DNA of 64,000 nt from Paraspadella gotoi (Eukaryota > Chaetognatha), in the NCBI GenBank assembly GCA_051294375.1, contig CM119270.1, positions 12,638,700-12,702,699 on the forward strand, in the 5' to 3' direction. The notes below the pieces were generated by a model. The model ran no database searches. It saw only the letters and a program-made list of their open reading frames with translations, and was not told the origin of the DNA. The position numbers were made by a program, and so were the translations under genes. This document shows, piece after piece, positions 28,265-41,297 of this stretch. Positions within the stretch are counted from its first letter, which is position 1, and every line of letters starts with the position of its first letter.

Positions 28265-29300
28265 TTGATATGTAACTTATTATTCCAAACAGATAAGTTA
28301 TCTGTGTCTATCTCCGTTTCCTTCGGAGTGGGTGTGAGTGTGTCAGCTTTTAATGAAGAGCTAGACGTTCTGTTTGGTTCATTTCATGGACATCGGGACG
28401 CTCAGCTCAAGGGTTGGGAGCCCGTCAACGTCAGATCTATTTATTGCCGATGGCGTTTGATGGATCTTCCCTGCGTCTTTTGGACTCCTCATGAAGGATA
28501 CTTGTCGTCTCTGACAATTTGATGCCGTTTCCGAGGATCGCAAATCCGGCTCGCTCTTTTCAAGACAGCTCACTCGCTCTATGAGAGAAGCAGGGGCCGA
28601 TTGCTCATTCTGTCCTTCACACATGCAGAAGGCCTCAAGTCTATCATTGCGTCTCTTCAAGCTTCTGGCGCAGATCCCGAACTTATTTGGATTGAGAGAC
28701 TTGCTGCTCCACTCAAGGATGCAGCTTCAATGTCGGCGTTTTTCTTTAATTCAGCTTTGGCTGTAGTCTCGACGTCTGGTGGTGCATCTTGCTCCAAGGA
28801 GCTTAAAGATAAACTGACGGATTCGCCCTCCTTCTGTGGATTTTTATTTTGGGGGAATCGTTCGACCGGAGGATTTCTCGGCGGCTAGTCCATATCCATC
28901 ATCTTTTCAAGCTCGAGCTTTCGGCACCAGAAATAGCAGCAGATCCTCGCGGAAGCAGTTTGCTAAGTCCAGGGTTCGCTAACAAGCCTACTCGCAAGTC
29001 CGCGTACTTTAGGCGTTCGGGAAAGGGGGATGGAGCCGGCGTCCGAAGGACTCCCAAATGACCTCAAACTTCGACGACTCCACTTCGCGCGCCCCTCGCC
29101 GTGCCTGTCCCACTTTGGACATCAGACCATGGATCTGTCCCAGGAGCTCGATTTTGTCTTCTTCCGGCCCGTCTCCACACTTCACCGGTGGAGGACGCTT
29201 GCAAAACAACTCGTCCCAGTTGTTTGGGCGGATTGGTCGGACAGGATTCTCTATTCTTGCAAAAACGTGAAGGTTTCCTCATGTGCAGGCGAGTAACGTC
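28265..29300 (+). pseudogene. decayed retroelement-like coding sequence (gag-like?)
   Basis: About 1 kb of non-repetitive, protein-like sequence with frame changes and stops. A frame near 28601-28860 reads ERLAAPLKDAASMSAFFF, NSALAVVSTSGG and ELKDKLTDSPSFCGFLF; another at 28881-28985 reads FSAASPYPSSFQARAFGTR with a basic Ser/Arg tail. An Ala-rich helical region followed by a basic Arg/Ser tail is typical of gag-like first reading frames of retroelements, possibly DIRS/Ngaro type. No reverse transcriptase, recombinase or terminal repeats were found, so the class is a guess. Confidence 0.3.
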
Positions 29301-29499
29301 AAAGCACACCAATGGGAATCTGGGGCGACGTTTGATCGCGTTTTCGCTCGCGCGAGTTCCGTTTCCGGGGACGAGTGATCACTTGATCGCGTGAACCAGG
29401 AAGTAACTTCTTTCGGGTTCACAATTTTCCTTCGCAACTTCATGTTTGAAATCGAGTTGCCGATTTCTTTTTTTTAGAACCACACTTTACTTTGTCATT

Positions 29500-29715
29500 T
29501 TGATTTTTTTTTTCCCCTTTTCCTTTTTTCTTTTTCCTTTTTTCTTTTTCTTTTTTGCTTTTTCCTTTTTTCTTTTTCCTTTTATATTTTCCTTTTTTTT
29601 CTTTTTCCTTTTTTTTCTTTTTCCTTTTTTCTTTTTATTTTTTTCTTTTCTTCTTTTTTTCCCTTTTTTTTCTTTCTTTTTTTCTTTTTCTTTTTTTCTT
29701 TTTCTTTTCCTTCTC
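29500..29715. repeat. (CTTTTT)n low-complexity tract
   Basis: T-rich units CCTTTTTTCTTTTT repeated for more than 200 bp. Confidence 0.85.
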
Positions 29716-29844
29716 CTAACCATAAGTAGCAACGAAATTCGGATTCACCCAACGCGTGTTGAACTCAAAGACTCAAAGACTCAAAGTCGTGCACTCCTCG
29801 TCGTTCATCGCAATCTCCATAGTTACATAAAATCCGTGTGCTCA

Positions 29845-30237
29845 CGATGACGAAAAGATGATCGTGTTAATGACGGTAACAAAGATGATTATTGTAACAT
29901 TTACGATACAATGATGCTGATGATTATGATGAGAACGATGAGGATGATCACGATCGAATGATGAAGATGATGATTGTAATTTCCCCAAAATTTTCTGATA
30001 CAAAAACAAACGGAGAAAGAATCNNNNNNNNNNNNNNNNNNNNNNNNNNNNNNNNNNNNNNNNNNNNNNNNNNNNNNNNNNNNNNNNNNNNNNNNNNNNN
30101 NNNNNNNNNNNNNNNNNNNNNNNNNNNNNNNNNNNNNNNNNNNNNNNNNNNNNNNNNNNNNNNNNNNNNNNNNNNNNNNNNNNNNNNNNNNNNNNNNNNN
30201 NNNNNNNNNNNNNNNNNNNNNNNNNNNNNNNNNNNNN
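29845..30237. repeat. ATG/GAT-rich repeat running into a 214-N gap
   Basis: GATGATGAT-like units at 29850-29975, then N at 30024-30237. Confidence 0.7.
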
Positions 30238-31365
30238 GATGTAGTGAGGGTGGGAAGGAACCCAAAGGGTGGTCGTCATCAAAGTTGAAAGTGGATATAA
30301 TGGAAGTCGAGTCGTTGTTGTCGTTCCGATGGATTTGATATTCGTTGATTGGGTCCCGGATGTAGGAAGGTAAAGGATACCGTAAGTCATTGAGGCCAAC
30401 AGTTGAAAAATCTGCGCTAAAAATGTTCTCCAATGATTTTCATTTTCACCAGATCTTCCTCAGCATAATTTAAGGCTCTTAAGGGGTGGTCGATATCCTG
30501 TTTTAATTTCGAATATATTTCATTTGCAATTTTGTCTTTCACGCTCTCATTCCTTGCGCGGCGGGATTTTTCCTATCGTGCCTTAAAAATATAGACCACA
30601 AGTATCTCCCGTTTTCTCAGTAAATGAATTTTATCCTCGCGTTAGATGTACATTACAACAAATTCAGTATTTTATTGTTTACATTCTAATCACAAGCGAT
30701 GTTTTTTCTTAAATTCTCTTCTGAATCCGGTCTCTCTCTCTTCTCTCTCTCTCTCTCCTCTTCTCTCTCTCTCTCTCTCTCTACTCTCTCTCTCCCCTCT
30801 CTCTCTCTACTCTTCCTTTCTTTTCCTTTCCCTTTTTATCTCTTCTCGAATGCATCAGACTTTGAAGTTTGCTGATCCAGAAAAAAAAACTCTCCTGAGA
30901 GGAATCGGCCAAAACTGAGTTTTTGGGTTACGAAACACTTTCCTGGTAAAATCGTTATTAACTGATTTAAATACTTATAACTGTTTAATATCCCTAATCT
31001 TATAACTCCGCCCCGTCTCTTTGGGACTTTTGAGAAAGGAAGCGGGGGTTTAACTTTTTTTGTACGGGGTTAAGGTTTAATTTTATTAATTCTCTTATCG
31101 GCGGTTAAGAGATAGTATATAAATTCGCTTCGTACTCAATCCTTTTTTGTTTAAAGAAAAAGAAGAAAAGATATATTAAAAAAGAAGAAGATAAAAAAAA
31201 AAGAATAATATTCTCGAGTGCTTCGCGGTACAACTTCTTCAATTTCTCAGACTCGTCTGAAATCATTGATTTCGCACTTGATTCTCAGGACTATTAACTT
31301 TCTCATTAACGAAATGAAGGAAAAAAATTTGATCGAGGTTAGAGACTACTCCCTTCCTTCGTTAG
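30238..31365. other. non-coding interval, no gene seen
   Basis: CT microsatellite at 30729-30815. Remaining sequence AT-rich with short frames. Confidence 0.5.
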
Positions 31366-31398
31366 AAATAGCCTCTCTCTCTTCTCCTCTTCTCTCAT

Positions 31399-31449
<51 letters not shown>

Positions 31450-31631
31450 TCCTCTCTCTCACATCCTTGATCCAGTCGGGATTTCTTTTACCGGAAATTC
31501 CTTATAATGTCCCTATTTCCTTTTTCCTGCTCCTCTTTTCAAATCGGCCCGAGAGACAAGAGACCCTCTCGCCTTTTCGGGGATCATCTGGTTTCAAAAT
31601 ACCATTTCTTGGTCTGTCTCCCTAATTTTGT

Positions 31632-31673
<42 letters not shown>

Positions 31674-31720
31674 TTCTCTCTTTCCCCTATCCCTCTCTAT
31701 CTCGCCGGCCTCTATCCACC
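31366..31720. repeat. CT microsatellites
   Basis: Two (CT)n clusters (31371-31447 and 31630-31705) separated by mixed sequence. Confidence 0.85.
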
Positions 31721-31769
31721 CTGCGTCTGCTCGGACTCGAAATCCTTTTCTACTGGTGAAGTCGAAAAA

Positions 31770-34985
<3,216 letters not shown>

Positions 34986-35113
34986 AGAAGAACGACAAAA
35001 CTACAAATAAGAACTCTCTCAAAATCTCCTCTGTAGCAGAGAGGAGAAACAATTAGAGCGCAACTAATTTTAAATATTTATAGAGGAGGGTCCCTCCTTT
35101 AATGTTATAATAT
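34986..35113. repeat. dispersed repeat interrupted by a PLE insertion
   Basis: TCTCCTCTGTAGCAGAGAGG, AGAAACAATTAGAGCGCAAC and GGAGGGTCCCTCC match 37695-37805 closely. This is the left piece of a repeat family whose units continue right of the PLE. Confidence 0.7.
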
Positions 35114-35171
35114 GGTAGAATAATAGAACAAAGTTTTGAAGAGAGATTTAACAACGATTTTTATTTTCATA

Positions 35172-35222
35172 CGTGAAACGGACATGTTTCGACTCACATA
35201 CGAGTCTTCTTCAGCGCCAATT
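35172..35222 (-). ncRNA. hammerhead ribozyme motif (left arm)
   Basis: Minus strand: CTGAAGA (complement of 35208-35214), an extra A, stem II GACTC/GAGTC, GAAAC (35186-35190), AT, GTC (35181-35183). Stem I can form as GGCG with CGTT on either side of the core. The extra A before stem II departs from the textbook junction. Confidence 0.65.
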
Positions 35223-35256
35223 CAATTTGTGAATTTGAAGAGAATTTTGTGCATAA

Positions 35257-35294
<38 letters not shown>

Positions 35295-35403
35295 AAGCAA
35301 AGTTTCCAACACAGAGTTTGAGAGAAAGGATAGTGTTCAGTTTTTTATTATAGGGACAGGTGATGGTGAGGAAAGAGATAGTTTGTGAAAAGAAATTGAA
35401 ATG

Positions 35404-35439
<36 letters not shown>

Positions 35440-36084
35440 GAAGACAGACACAGTGCTTGAAAATATAATACATTATGAAATGTACAACAAAGTTAAAATT
35501 TGGTAAACTTTAGTAATGAAATAAAATCAACAATTAACTTACTGTAATAAATTAGTGAAGTGAAATAGAAGTTCAGAAATGTGAAATATTTATTGTTAAT
35601 GAGGGATAGCTAAGTAATTAGGAAAAAGGGAAATTTCAAGTAATAAGAAAAGCTCAAATGAGCTGGCTTTGGTTATGAACAAATGAAAGGCTAGATTGAT
35701 AAGGTCGGGTCATTGGTGTGTCATTGGCTGAGAGGACAGGTTTGGTGGAGCCTACTTGTGCAGAGTTGGGGAGACTTCCTTGCGGAAGAAACCAAAGGCT
35801 TCTCGGATGTGTCTCTGGCCTGGTACGCCTGCCTACTGCCCTCTTTTGCCTGCTGGCAGTGGGGCTGTCCATTCTTGCCACTTTTTGCGACAGGAGTGGT
35901 GGTCTCCCCCTCTCCTCCTGCAGCCGTTGCTTTGGCGGCGCTCAGTCCACAGAGGAAGGGAATGAGTTGCTGCAGTTTAAGGAGAGGTATCGTCTGCCAT
36001 TGCCTGCGCAAGGGTCTCCGCCTATCTCGTTGAGTGGAGATGGGGGAATCATTGTGCGGACGTGGTGGAGACGGGGCCTCCACC

Positions 36085-36737
36085 ACACTTTAATAAGCGA
36101 ATCATAGCTTTGGAGGGAGATCGAATCGTCCTCCATCACGGTTCAAAGAGGGCTCGAGGGCTTTTGATGTAAATTGCCTCTCTAATACCTCTTGAGAACC
36201 AGCTTGGGTCATGGGGACAGCACGAGACAGTCTGATTCTCTGAATAGATGGCAGTATTAGCCGTGTGTTCGGCTATAGCAGATAGGTAGTGGCCTCTAGC
36301 GTCGCGATAGGGTCTCGTATGCTGCTGGAAGCGGTCTGTTAGAGACTTTCCTGCTGTGCAGGCTTGGTTGCCCGCCCCTGCACAGGCCGCCCCAATAGAC
36401 GGCTCCTGATGTTTTCAGTCTTGGCGGATTTTATCTTTCGGTTCACCAATAGCTCACGCAGAGAGCCGTGGGCCGTCACTGAGGTGGAGATCCCCTGGTT
36501 TGCTAGCACCCGCACCAATGACTCAGTGATCCCCTCGGCGGCCTGAAGCTCGGGGGTCAATGGATTCAATGCTGCTCTCCTGGTAAGGGATCTGACCGTG
36601 GCAAGCTTGTGAGATAAGGGCGCAAGAGAGTCAAAGGGAATGTATTGGTCTGTGTGCGTCGGTTTGCGATATACTGAAAATTCCAATGAGGCGCCCTCTG
36701 CGCTGTATAACCACATCGAGCATTGGAATTGACCCAT
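36085..36737 (-). pseudogene. Penelope-type reverse transcriptase, C-terminal remnant
   Basis: The minus-strand frame 36737-36339 contains [20 protein letters not shown] and [13 protein letters not shown], the thumb-region signature of Penelope reverse transcriptases. Then [19 protein letters not shown] leads toward the linker. The catalytic palm is absent. After a stop and frame changes, [15 protein letters not shown] (part of a GIY-YIG-like region) and REAIYIK plus LEPSLNRDGGRFDLP (36180-36110) are the usual end of such proteins. Frameshifts and missing N-terminal domains mean no function. Confidence 0.85.
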
Positions 36738-36954
36738 TCTGAGCTCATTTTGAGCTCTTTCTTATTACTTGAAATTTCCCTTTTCCTAATTACTTAGCTA
36801 TCCCTCACTAACAATAAATATTTCACATTTCTGAACTTCTATTTCACTTCAAAAATTTATTACAGTAGTTAATTGTTGATTTTATTCATTACTAAAGTTT
36901 ACCAAAATTTTAACTTTGTTGTACATTTCATAATGTATTATATTTTCAAGCACT

Positions 36955-37004
<50 letters not shown>

Positions 37005-37037
37005 ATGCACAAAATTCTCTTCAAATTCACAAATTGA

Positions 37038-37086
37038 ATTGGCGCTGAAGAAGACTCGCATGTGAGTCGAAACATGTCCGTTTCAC
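37038..37086 (+). ncRNA. hammerhead ribozyme motif (right arm)
   Basis: CTGAAGA 37045-37051, stem II GACTC/GAGTC with a GCATGT loop, GAAAC 37069-37073, AT, GTC 37076-37078. Stem I GGCG (37041-37044) pairs with CGTT (37079-37082). Inverted partner of 35172-35222. The loop has a compensatory-neutral change (GTATGT to GCATGT) while the stem is kept. Confidence 0.65.
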
Positions 37087-37182
37087 TATGAAATAAAAAT
37101 CGTTGTTAAATCTCTCTTCAAAACTTTGTTCTAATTCAAATCACAACGAAACAGAAAGGAAAAAACACAAGGTAGAATAATA

Positions 37183-37990
37183 AAAAATTAATATTTATCG
37201 ATTATTGTATAATTTTAAAATCTCTTTTAAAATAAAAAGATTAAAATCTTTAAAATGAAATGTAAGTTATTTAACTATCGTTTAAATTGACAATCAAATC
37301 TTCTCTGTAGTAAAAAGGAGGAAAAGAATTTACCATGCAAAGAATCTAAACAAAAACCCATATATATTTTTTTTTCTTATTGGTTACACGAATTACACCA
37401 AATACAACAAAACACTAAATATCGCCATAGTTTTGAACGTTTCTACAAATAAGAACAAATAAAAATTTTATATTTATCGTTTAAATTGACAATCATATAA
37501 TCTTCTCTGTAGTAAAAAGGAGGAAAAGAAGTGAACCATTTGTTTACCATGCAACAAAATTAAACAAAAACCTGTAGAAGATGAAAATACGGGGCCTCAA
37601 ACCCATTTAAATTTTGTTTTCTTATTGGTTACACCAAATACACCAAAGACACCAAAACACTAAATATCACCATAGTTTTGAACGTTTCTACAAATAAGAA
37701 CTCTGTCAAAATCTCCTGTGTAGCAGAGAGGAGAAACAATTAGAACGCAACTAATTTTAAACATTTATAAAGGAGGGTCCCTCTTTTAATATTCTAATAT
37801 TGCAGAATAATAATAATTTAATATTTATCGTTTAAATTGACAATCATATTATCTTCTCTGTAGTAAAAAGTTGGAAAAGAAAGTATTTACCATGCAACGA
37901 ATTTAAACAAAAACCCATATTTATTTTTTTTTCTTATTGGTTACACCAAATACACCAATTACGCCATAGTTTTGAAAGTTTCTAAAATTA
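37183..37990. repeat. tandem family of about 250-360-bp units
   Basis: TTATCGTTTAAATTGACAAT, CTTCTCTGTAGTAAAAAGG, TTTACCATGCAA and TTCTTATTGGTTACACCAAA recur in the same order starting near 37190, 37465 and 37815. The middle unit also contains the GGAGGGTCCCTC block seen left of the PLE. Confidence 0.7.
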
Positions 37991-38163
37991 AAATTAAATG
38001 TCTGACTCATAAATATCCACAAATCGTTGATCAAGTCAAATCCCTTCGTCTCTCGTCTCCAGCACATTCTTTTCCTTTTCTTGTTATGTTATCGAAACAT
38101 TTCTTGTTCACACCCACGCGTCAGATCAAAGGGAGATGAGAGTCGCGCACGCGTTATCGCAAC

Positions 38164-38233
38164 CAGGGATGTGGAGCCGGAGCTGAATCCGGAGCTGGAG
38201 CCGAGATAAAATTAGGTCGGCTCTACATCCCTG
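38164..38233. mobile_element. 70-bp hAT-like MITE
   Basis: Ends CAGGGATGTGGAGCCG and its complement CGGCTCTACATCCCTG form terminal inverted repeats (one mismatch). Flanks ATCGCAAC (38156-38163) and ATCACAAC (38234-38241) match at 7 of 8 bases. An 8-bp target duplication and a CAGGG-type end are hAT features. The interior is GGAGCTG-like and non-coding. Confidence 0.65.
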
Positions 38234-38460
38234 ATCACAACCACGCATTAGGGCGTTGAAAAATAACGAAATATAACAAATCAAGTGAGGTACATAGCTA
38301 TTTTAGCTGTAATAAAAGTCTGCTAGAATTCGATGAGATAACCATTTTTTGTTATAGTCTCATCTTCTTTGGTCGGAAATTGGGCGATTTTTGCAGGCAT
38401 ACAAGGTGCTATTAAAATGGAGCAAAACATTGTAGAGTACTAAGAAAACTCAAATTAATT

Positions 38461-39044
38461 AAGATTTTATAAAAGCCTATTTAACTTACATAATATGAAA
38501 ATAAAGACCCATATAAATATTTTGGTAAGTTATTTATAAATTTTTATATTTTATTAATAGTTTTTTAGCTATATTTATTGATAAATAATAATAAAAATAA
38601 AGCTAAAGTGAAAAAAATAAAAAATTTTTAAAATTTTAAAACCAGATTTGAATTCCTTACAAAAAGTTGATATAAGAAAATATAATCCATTTTAAAAAAT
38701 TCTTTTTCATTAAGTAGGTTAAAAATATTAACAACTATTATTTTTATTTAATTTTTCAATTTTTTGGCTTAAAATTATAGTTTTTCTGAATTTTGACCAA
38801 CTTAATGACATAATTTTGATATAAAAATTATATTTCTTATATCAACTTTTTGCAAAGAATGCAAATCCATGAAAAAAATTTTGAAATTATTATTTTTTAA
38901 CTTTAGCCCAATTTTTACTCATAATTATTAATAAATATAGTTAACTAACTTTTATAAAACATAAAATTTAGAAATAAACTTACCAAATATTTTTATAAAT
39001 CTTTATTTTTATATTCAAAAGCTCATATAAATTTGATAAAATTT
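38461..39044. repeat. AT-rich palindrome inside the hAT-like element
   Basis: About 38461-38710 is the reverse complement of about 38795-39044: TATTTTGGTAAGTTATTTAT pairs with ATAAACTTACCAAATATTTT, and AAAAGTTGATATAAGAAA with TTTCTTATATCAACTTTT. The spacer is under 100 bp. The palindrome would give a stem of about 250 bp with mismatches. Confidence 0.75.
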
Positions 39045-39091
39045 ATTTGGGGCAAAATGATTTTTGTTTCACAACGATTTTATTTAATCAT

Positions 39092-39140
39092 AGAAAACGT
39101 ACATGTTTCGGCTTTGATTCAAGCCTTCTTCAGCGTCAAT
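39092..39140 (-). ncRNA. hammerhead ribozyme motif (left arm, second PLE)
   Basis: Minus strand: CTGAAGA (39127-39133), stem II GGCTT/AAGCC, GAAAC (39105-39109), AT, GTA (39100-39102), with A as the permitted cleavage base. Stem I GACG pairs with CGTT. An extra A precedes stem II, as in the 35-kb copy. Confidence 0.65.
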
Positions 39141-40073
39141 GATTGTGGAAATTTTGTACAGTTTTTGTGTGAAAGAACGGAAAGATAGAGAGAGAGAGAG
39201 AGAGAGAAGACGAGAGAGAGAGAGAGATGAGAGATGATAGGGCAAAGTTTCCAACACCAGAGTTGCGAAAAATAATTAGTGAAGTCAACGTGGTGAGGAC
39301 AAGGTTAAGAATGAGACAGATAAGCAATTTTAGTTTTGAATTAAGAATGCAAATGGCTCAGCAGTGAGAGAGACTTGAATAGAGAGAGAGAGGAGAGGGA
39401 GAGGGAGCAGAGAGGAGAGAGACAGGGACGAGAGAAAATAATATCTACATTCAAATGTCAACAAATGAAGTTTTAAACTGTATTACAATTAAAACTATTA
39501 ATTACAATAAAAACTCGTGAAGGTGAAAATGAAAGTGAAAGTGAGAAGACACATTTAGTGTTAAGAATTGTTATAAAGTAGAAATAAGAAATTAAGAAAG
39601 AGCTCAAGTGAGCTCGGCCCCCTTCGGTTTGACAAATGAGAGGCTCGCGGCGATCGGGGCTGGGGCATGTGGCGTGTATTGCGTTGAGAGGACAAATTTG
39701 AACCGAATAGTTATTGTCGGGCTAGGAGGCTTCCTTGCCGCGAAACTTCCAAGCGCACTCGAACATGCTCTTGCGCCTGATACCCTGCCAGCTGCCCTCT
39801 TCTCGCTGCTGACGAGTGGGCGGTTGGTCACGTTCTTGCCACTTTTGTGAAGCATGCTGGACCTCCCCTCCTCCTGAGCCGTCGTTTTGGCTCGACGGCC
39901 CTCGCTCCATAACCCAGAGAGCAGGATTGAGTTGCTACAGTCGGAGGGGAGGCATCGCCTGCCCATTGCCTGGTAGGGTCTCGCCTGTCACGTTGATAGC
40001 AACAGGGGAATAATTGTGGAACGACGTGTGGAGGCGGGGCTTCCACAGCTTTTAATAAAGCGAATCATAGCTG

Positions 40074-40139
40074 AGGGAGGTCGAATCGATCTCCATCACG
40101 GTTCAAAGAGGGTTCAAGAGCTTTGATATAGATTGCCTC
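40074..40139 (-). pseudogene. Penelope reverse transcriptase, last residues
   Basis: Minus strand reads REAIYIKALEPSLNRDGDRF then DLPQL and a stop. The same phrase ends the protein of the 35-kb element. Everything upstream is missing. Confidence 0.75.
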
Positions 40140-40149
40140 CCTAATATAA

Positions 40150-40195
40150 ATAATAAGAAGGCTTTGAATCCAAAGCCGAAACATGTACGTTTCTA
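40150..40195 (+). ncRNA. broken hammerhead motif (right arm, second PLE)
   Basis: Stem II GGCTTTG/CAAAGCC, GAAAC and ATGTA are intact, but the CTGAAGA half of the core is replaced by AATAAGA. Should be inactive. Confidence 0.5.
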
Positions 40196-40496
40196 TGATT
40201 AAATAAAATTCGTTGTGAAACAAAAATCATTTTGCCAAATACATACAACAACGAAAAAAAAAGAAAGGTTATTACACTAGATAAAATTTTAATAATTTAA
40301 TTTATCATAACTTATAATGTTTAAATAATTTTATATACATTAAAAACCTCTATTTTCGGACAAGAAAGATAAAATTATACAAAAAAATGGTCATCACCAC
40401 AGAATTCTGACAGGACTAATTACACTAAAATACGCTATGTACCTCACTTGATTTGTTATATTTTGTTATTTTTCAACGCTCTACCACGCATTTTGC

Positions 40497-41186
40497 TTAC
40501 AACCGCTCCAATCCCATTTCGCGCACCTTGATCAGCATCTCGGGGGTGTATCTCTTCAGGTCCGAGATCGTTATCTTATTATCTAAATAATCGAGGAAGA
40601 CCCGGAACGCCCAGTGGGAGACGCCGTCCACTTTGACCCGACTCTCAACCATGGGAGTGAAATAAGCGGCGCGTTTTTCTACGACGCGACGCGGCGCCGT
40701 CATCCCTCGACCTTCGACGACGAAGTCGGCGTCGTCGTTGTTCGGCGCCATTATCTCCATCTGTCCGTCGGACAGCGTCAGTTCGACACGGATAGAGATT
40801 GACCATTCACGAGCGCCGTTGCTTAAAGGGACTGTAGCGGTAACCTTTTTCAGACCTTGGGAGTCGTAGTGATTGAAAATGTCGACAGGCTCGGGGTCGT
40901 TGTCGTTGTTGTTGTCATAACGGAGGAAGATCTTTCCCGACGCCAGATTGGATCGACCGAATTCGAAGGTGAAAACCAACTTCTTCTCTTTCTTCGCCTG
41001 TGAAAAAAAGAAAAAGAGACGTGAGACCTACTTAAGGGTCGAAAAACTGACTTTTTAACGAACCTTGGGGTCAGCTCTGACGATGACGCGACAATCCCTC
41101 GAGTTTTTTCCGTTTTTGATCCTCAAACGTTTTTTTGTTTCACCCCGAACAGGGTGAAAAAATTCGGCCCAAAGATACTTTGCCAT
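40497..41186 (-). CDS. MATH/BTB-like protein, two exons
   Basis: Exon 1 is 41186-41064 (ATG at 41186-41184, donor CCCAAG|GTTCGT), exon 2 is 40997-40497 (acceptor TTTTTTTCACAG). The 63-bp intron is in phase 0. The protein is about 208 residues. It begins MAKYLWAEFFHPVRG. The middle (LVFTFEFGRSNLASGKIFLR to ISIRVELTLSDGQMEI) resembles a MATH-type beta sandwich. The last 75 residues (DADFVVEGRG, RRVVEKRAAYFTPMVE, VDGVSHWAFRVFLDYL, YTPEMLIKVREMGLERL) are a BTB/POZ fold lacking about ten residues after FTPMVE. BTB proteins dimerise and often act as Cullin-3 substrate adaptors; the role here is inferred. No BACK or Kelch region follows. The stop lies 6 bp from an hAT-like insertion. Confidence 0.7.
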
Positions 41187-41297
41187 CGAGCTGAGTAATT
41201 TTTTTTTTTTTTTTTTTAGCTTGCTGCATAAGTTTGTATATTCGCGATTTCTGGTTAAGCCATGCTGGTACATATATACATATTGCTGGTTTGAATA

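Larger units (their letters stand above)
35126..37170 (-). mobile_element. Penelope-like element with 12-bp target duplication
   Basis: Flanked by GGTAGAATAATA at 35114-35125 and 37171-37182. Inverted arms about 35126-35662 and 36740-37135 carry (GA)n/(CT)n runs and hammerhead motifs near their outer ends. Between them, the minus strand encodes the C-terminal part of a Penelope reverse transcriptase. Gene order on the minus strand is inverted arm, reverse transcriptase remnant, untranslated region, arm. This fits Penelope-like elements, which often carry an inverted upstream partial repeat and variable-length target duplications. Truncated relative to a full element of several kb. Confidence 0.85.
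39045..40279 (-). mobile_element. second Penelope-like element, truncated
   Basis: Flanked by GATAAAATTT at 39035-39044 and 40280-40289 (exact 10 bp). Left arm with hammerhead (39095-39138) and (GA)n, 3' region homologous to the 35.6-36.1 kb PLE, and a short right arm ending in TTGTGAAACAAAAATCATTT, the complement of the left end. Only the last codons of the reverse-transcriptase protein remain. Confidence 0.8.
38249..40483. mobile_element. hAT-like element with 8-bp target duplication, containing a PLE
   Basis: Exact 8-bp duplication CCACGCAT at 38241-38248 and 40484-40491. Terminal repeats start TAGGGCGTTGAAAAATAACG (left) and TAGAGCGTTGAAAAATAACA (right, complement), and the similarity extends about 130 bp inward (AAATCAAGTGAGGTACATAG shared by both). 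TSD length and TAG-type ends point to hAT. No transposase is visible, so a non-autonomous derivative. It is interrupted by the PLE at 39045-40279. It landed 6 bp beyond the stop codon of the BTB gene. Confidence 0.8.

Noticed and set aside
35713-36139. Several overlapping 60-130 codon frames on both strands at 35.7-36.1 kb
   Set aside because: GC-rich 3' region of the Penelope-like element; homologous frames in the 39.6-40.1 kb copy are not preserved.
37183-37990. CRISPR-like array
   Set aside because: Repeat units are hundreds of bases long and degenerate, with no constant repeat/spacer pattern, and the genome is animal.
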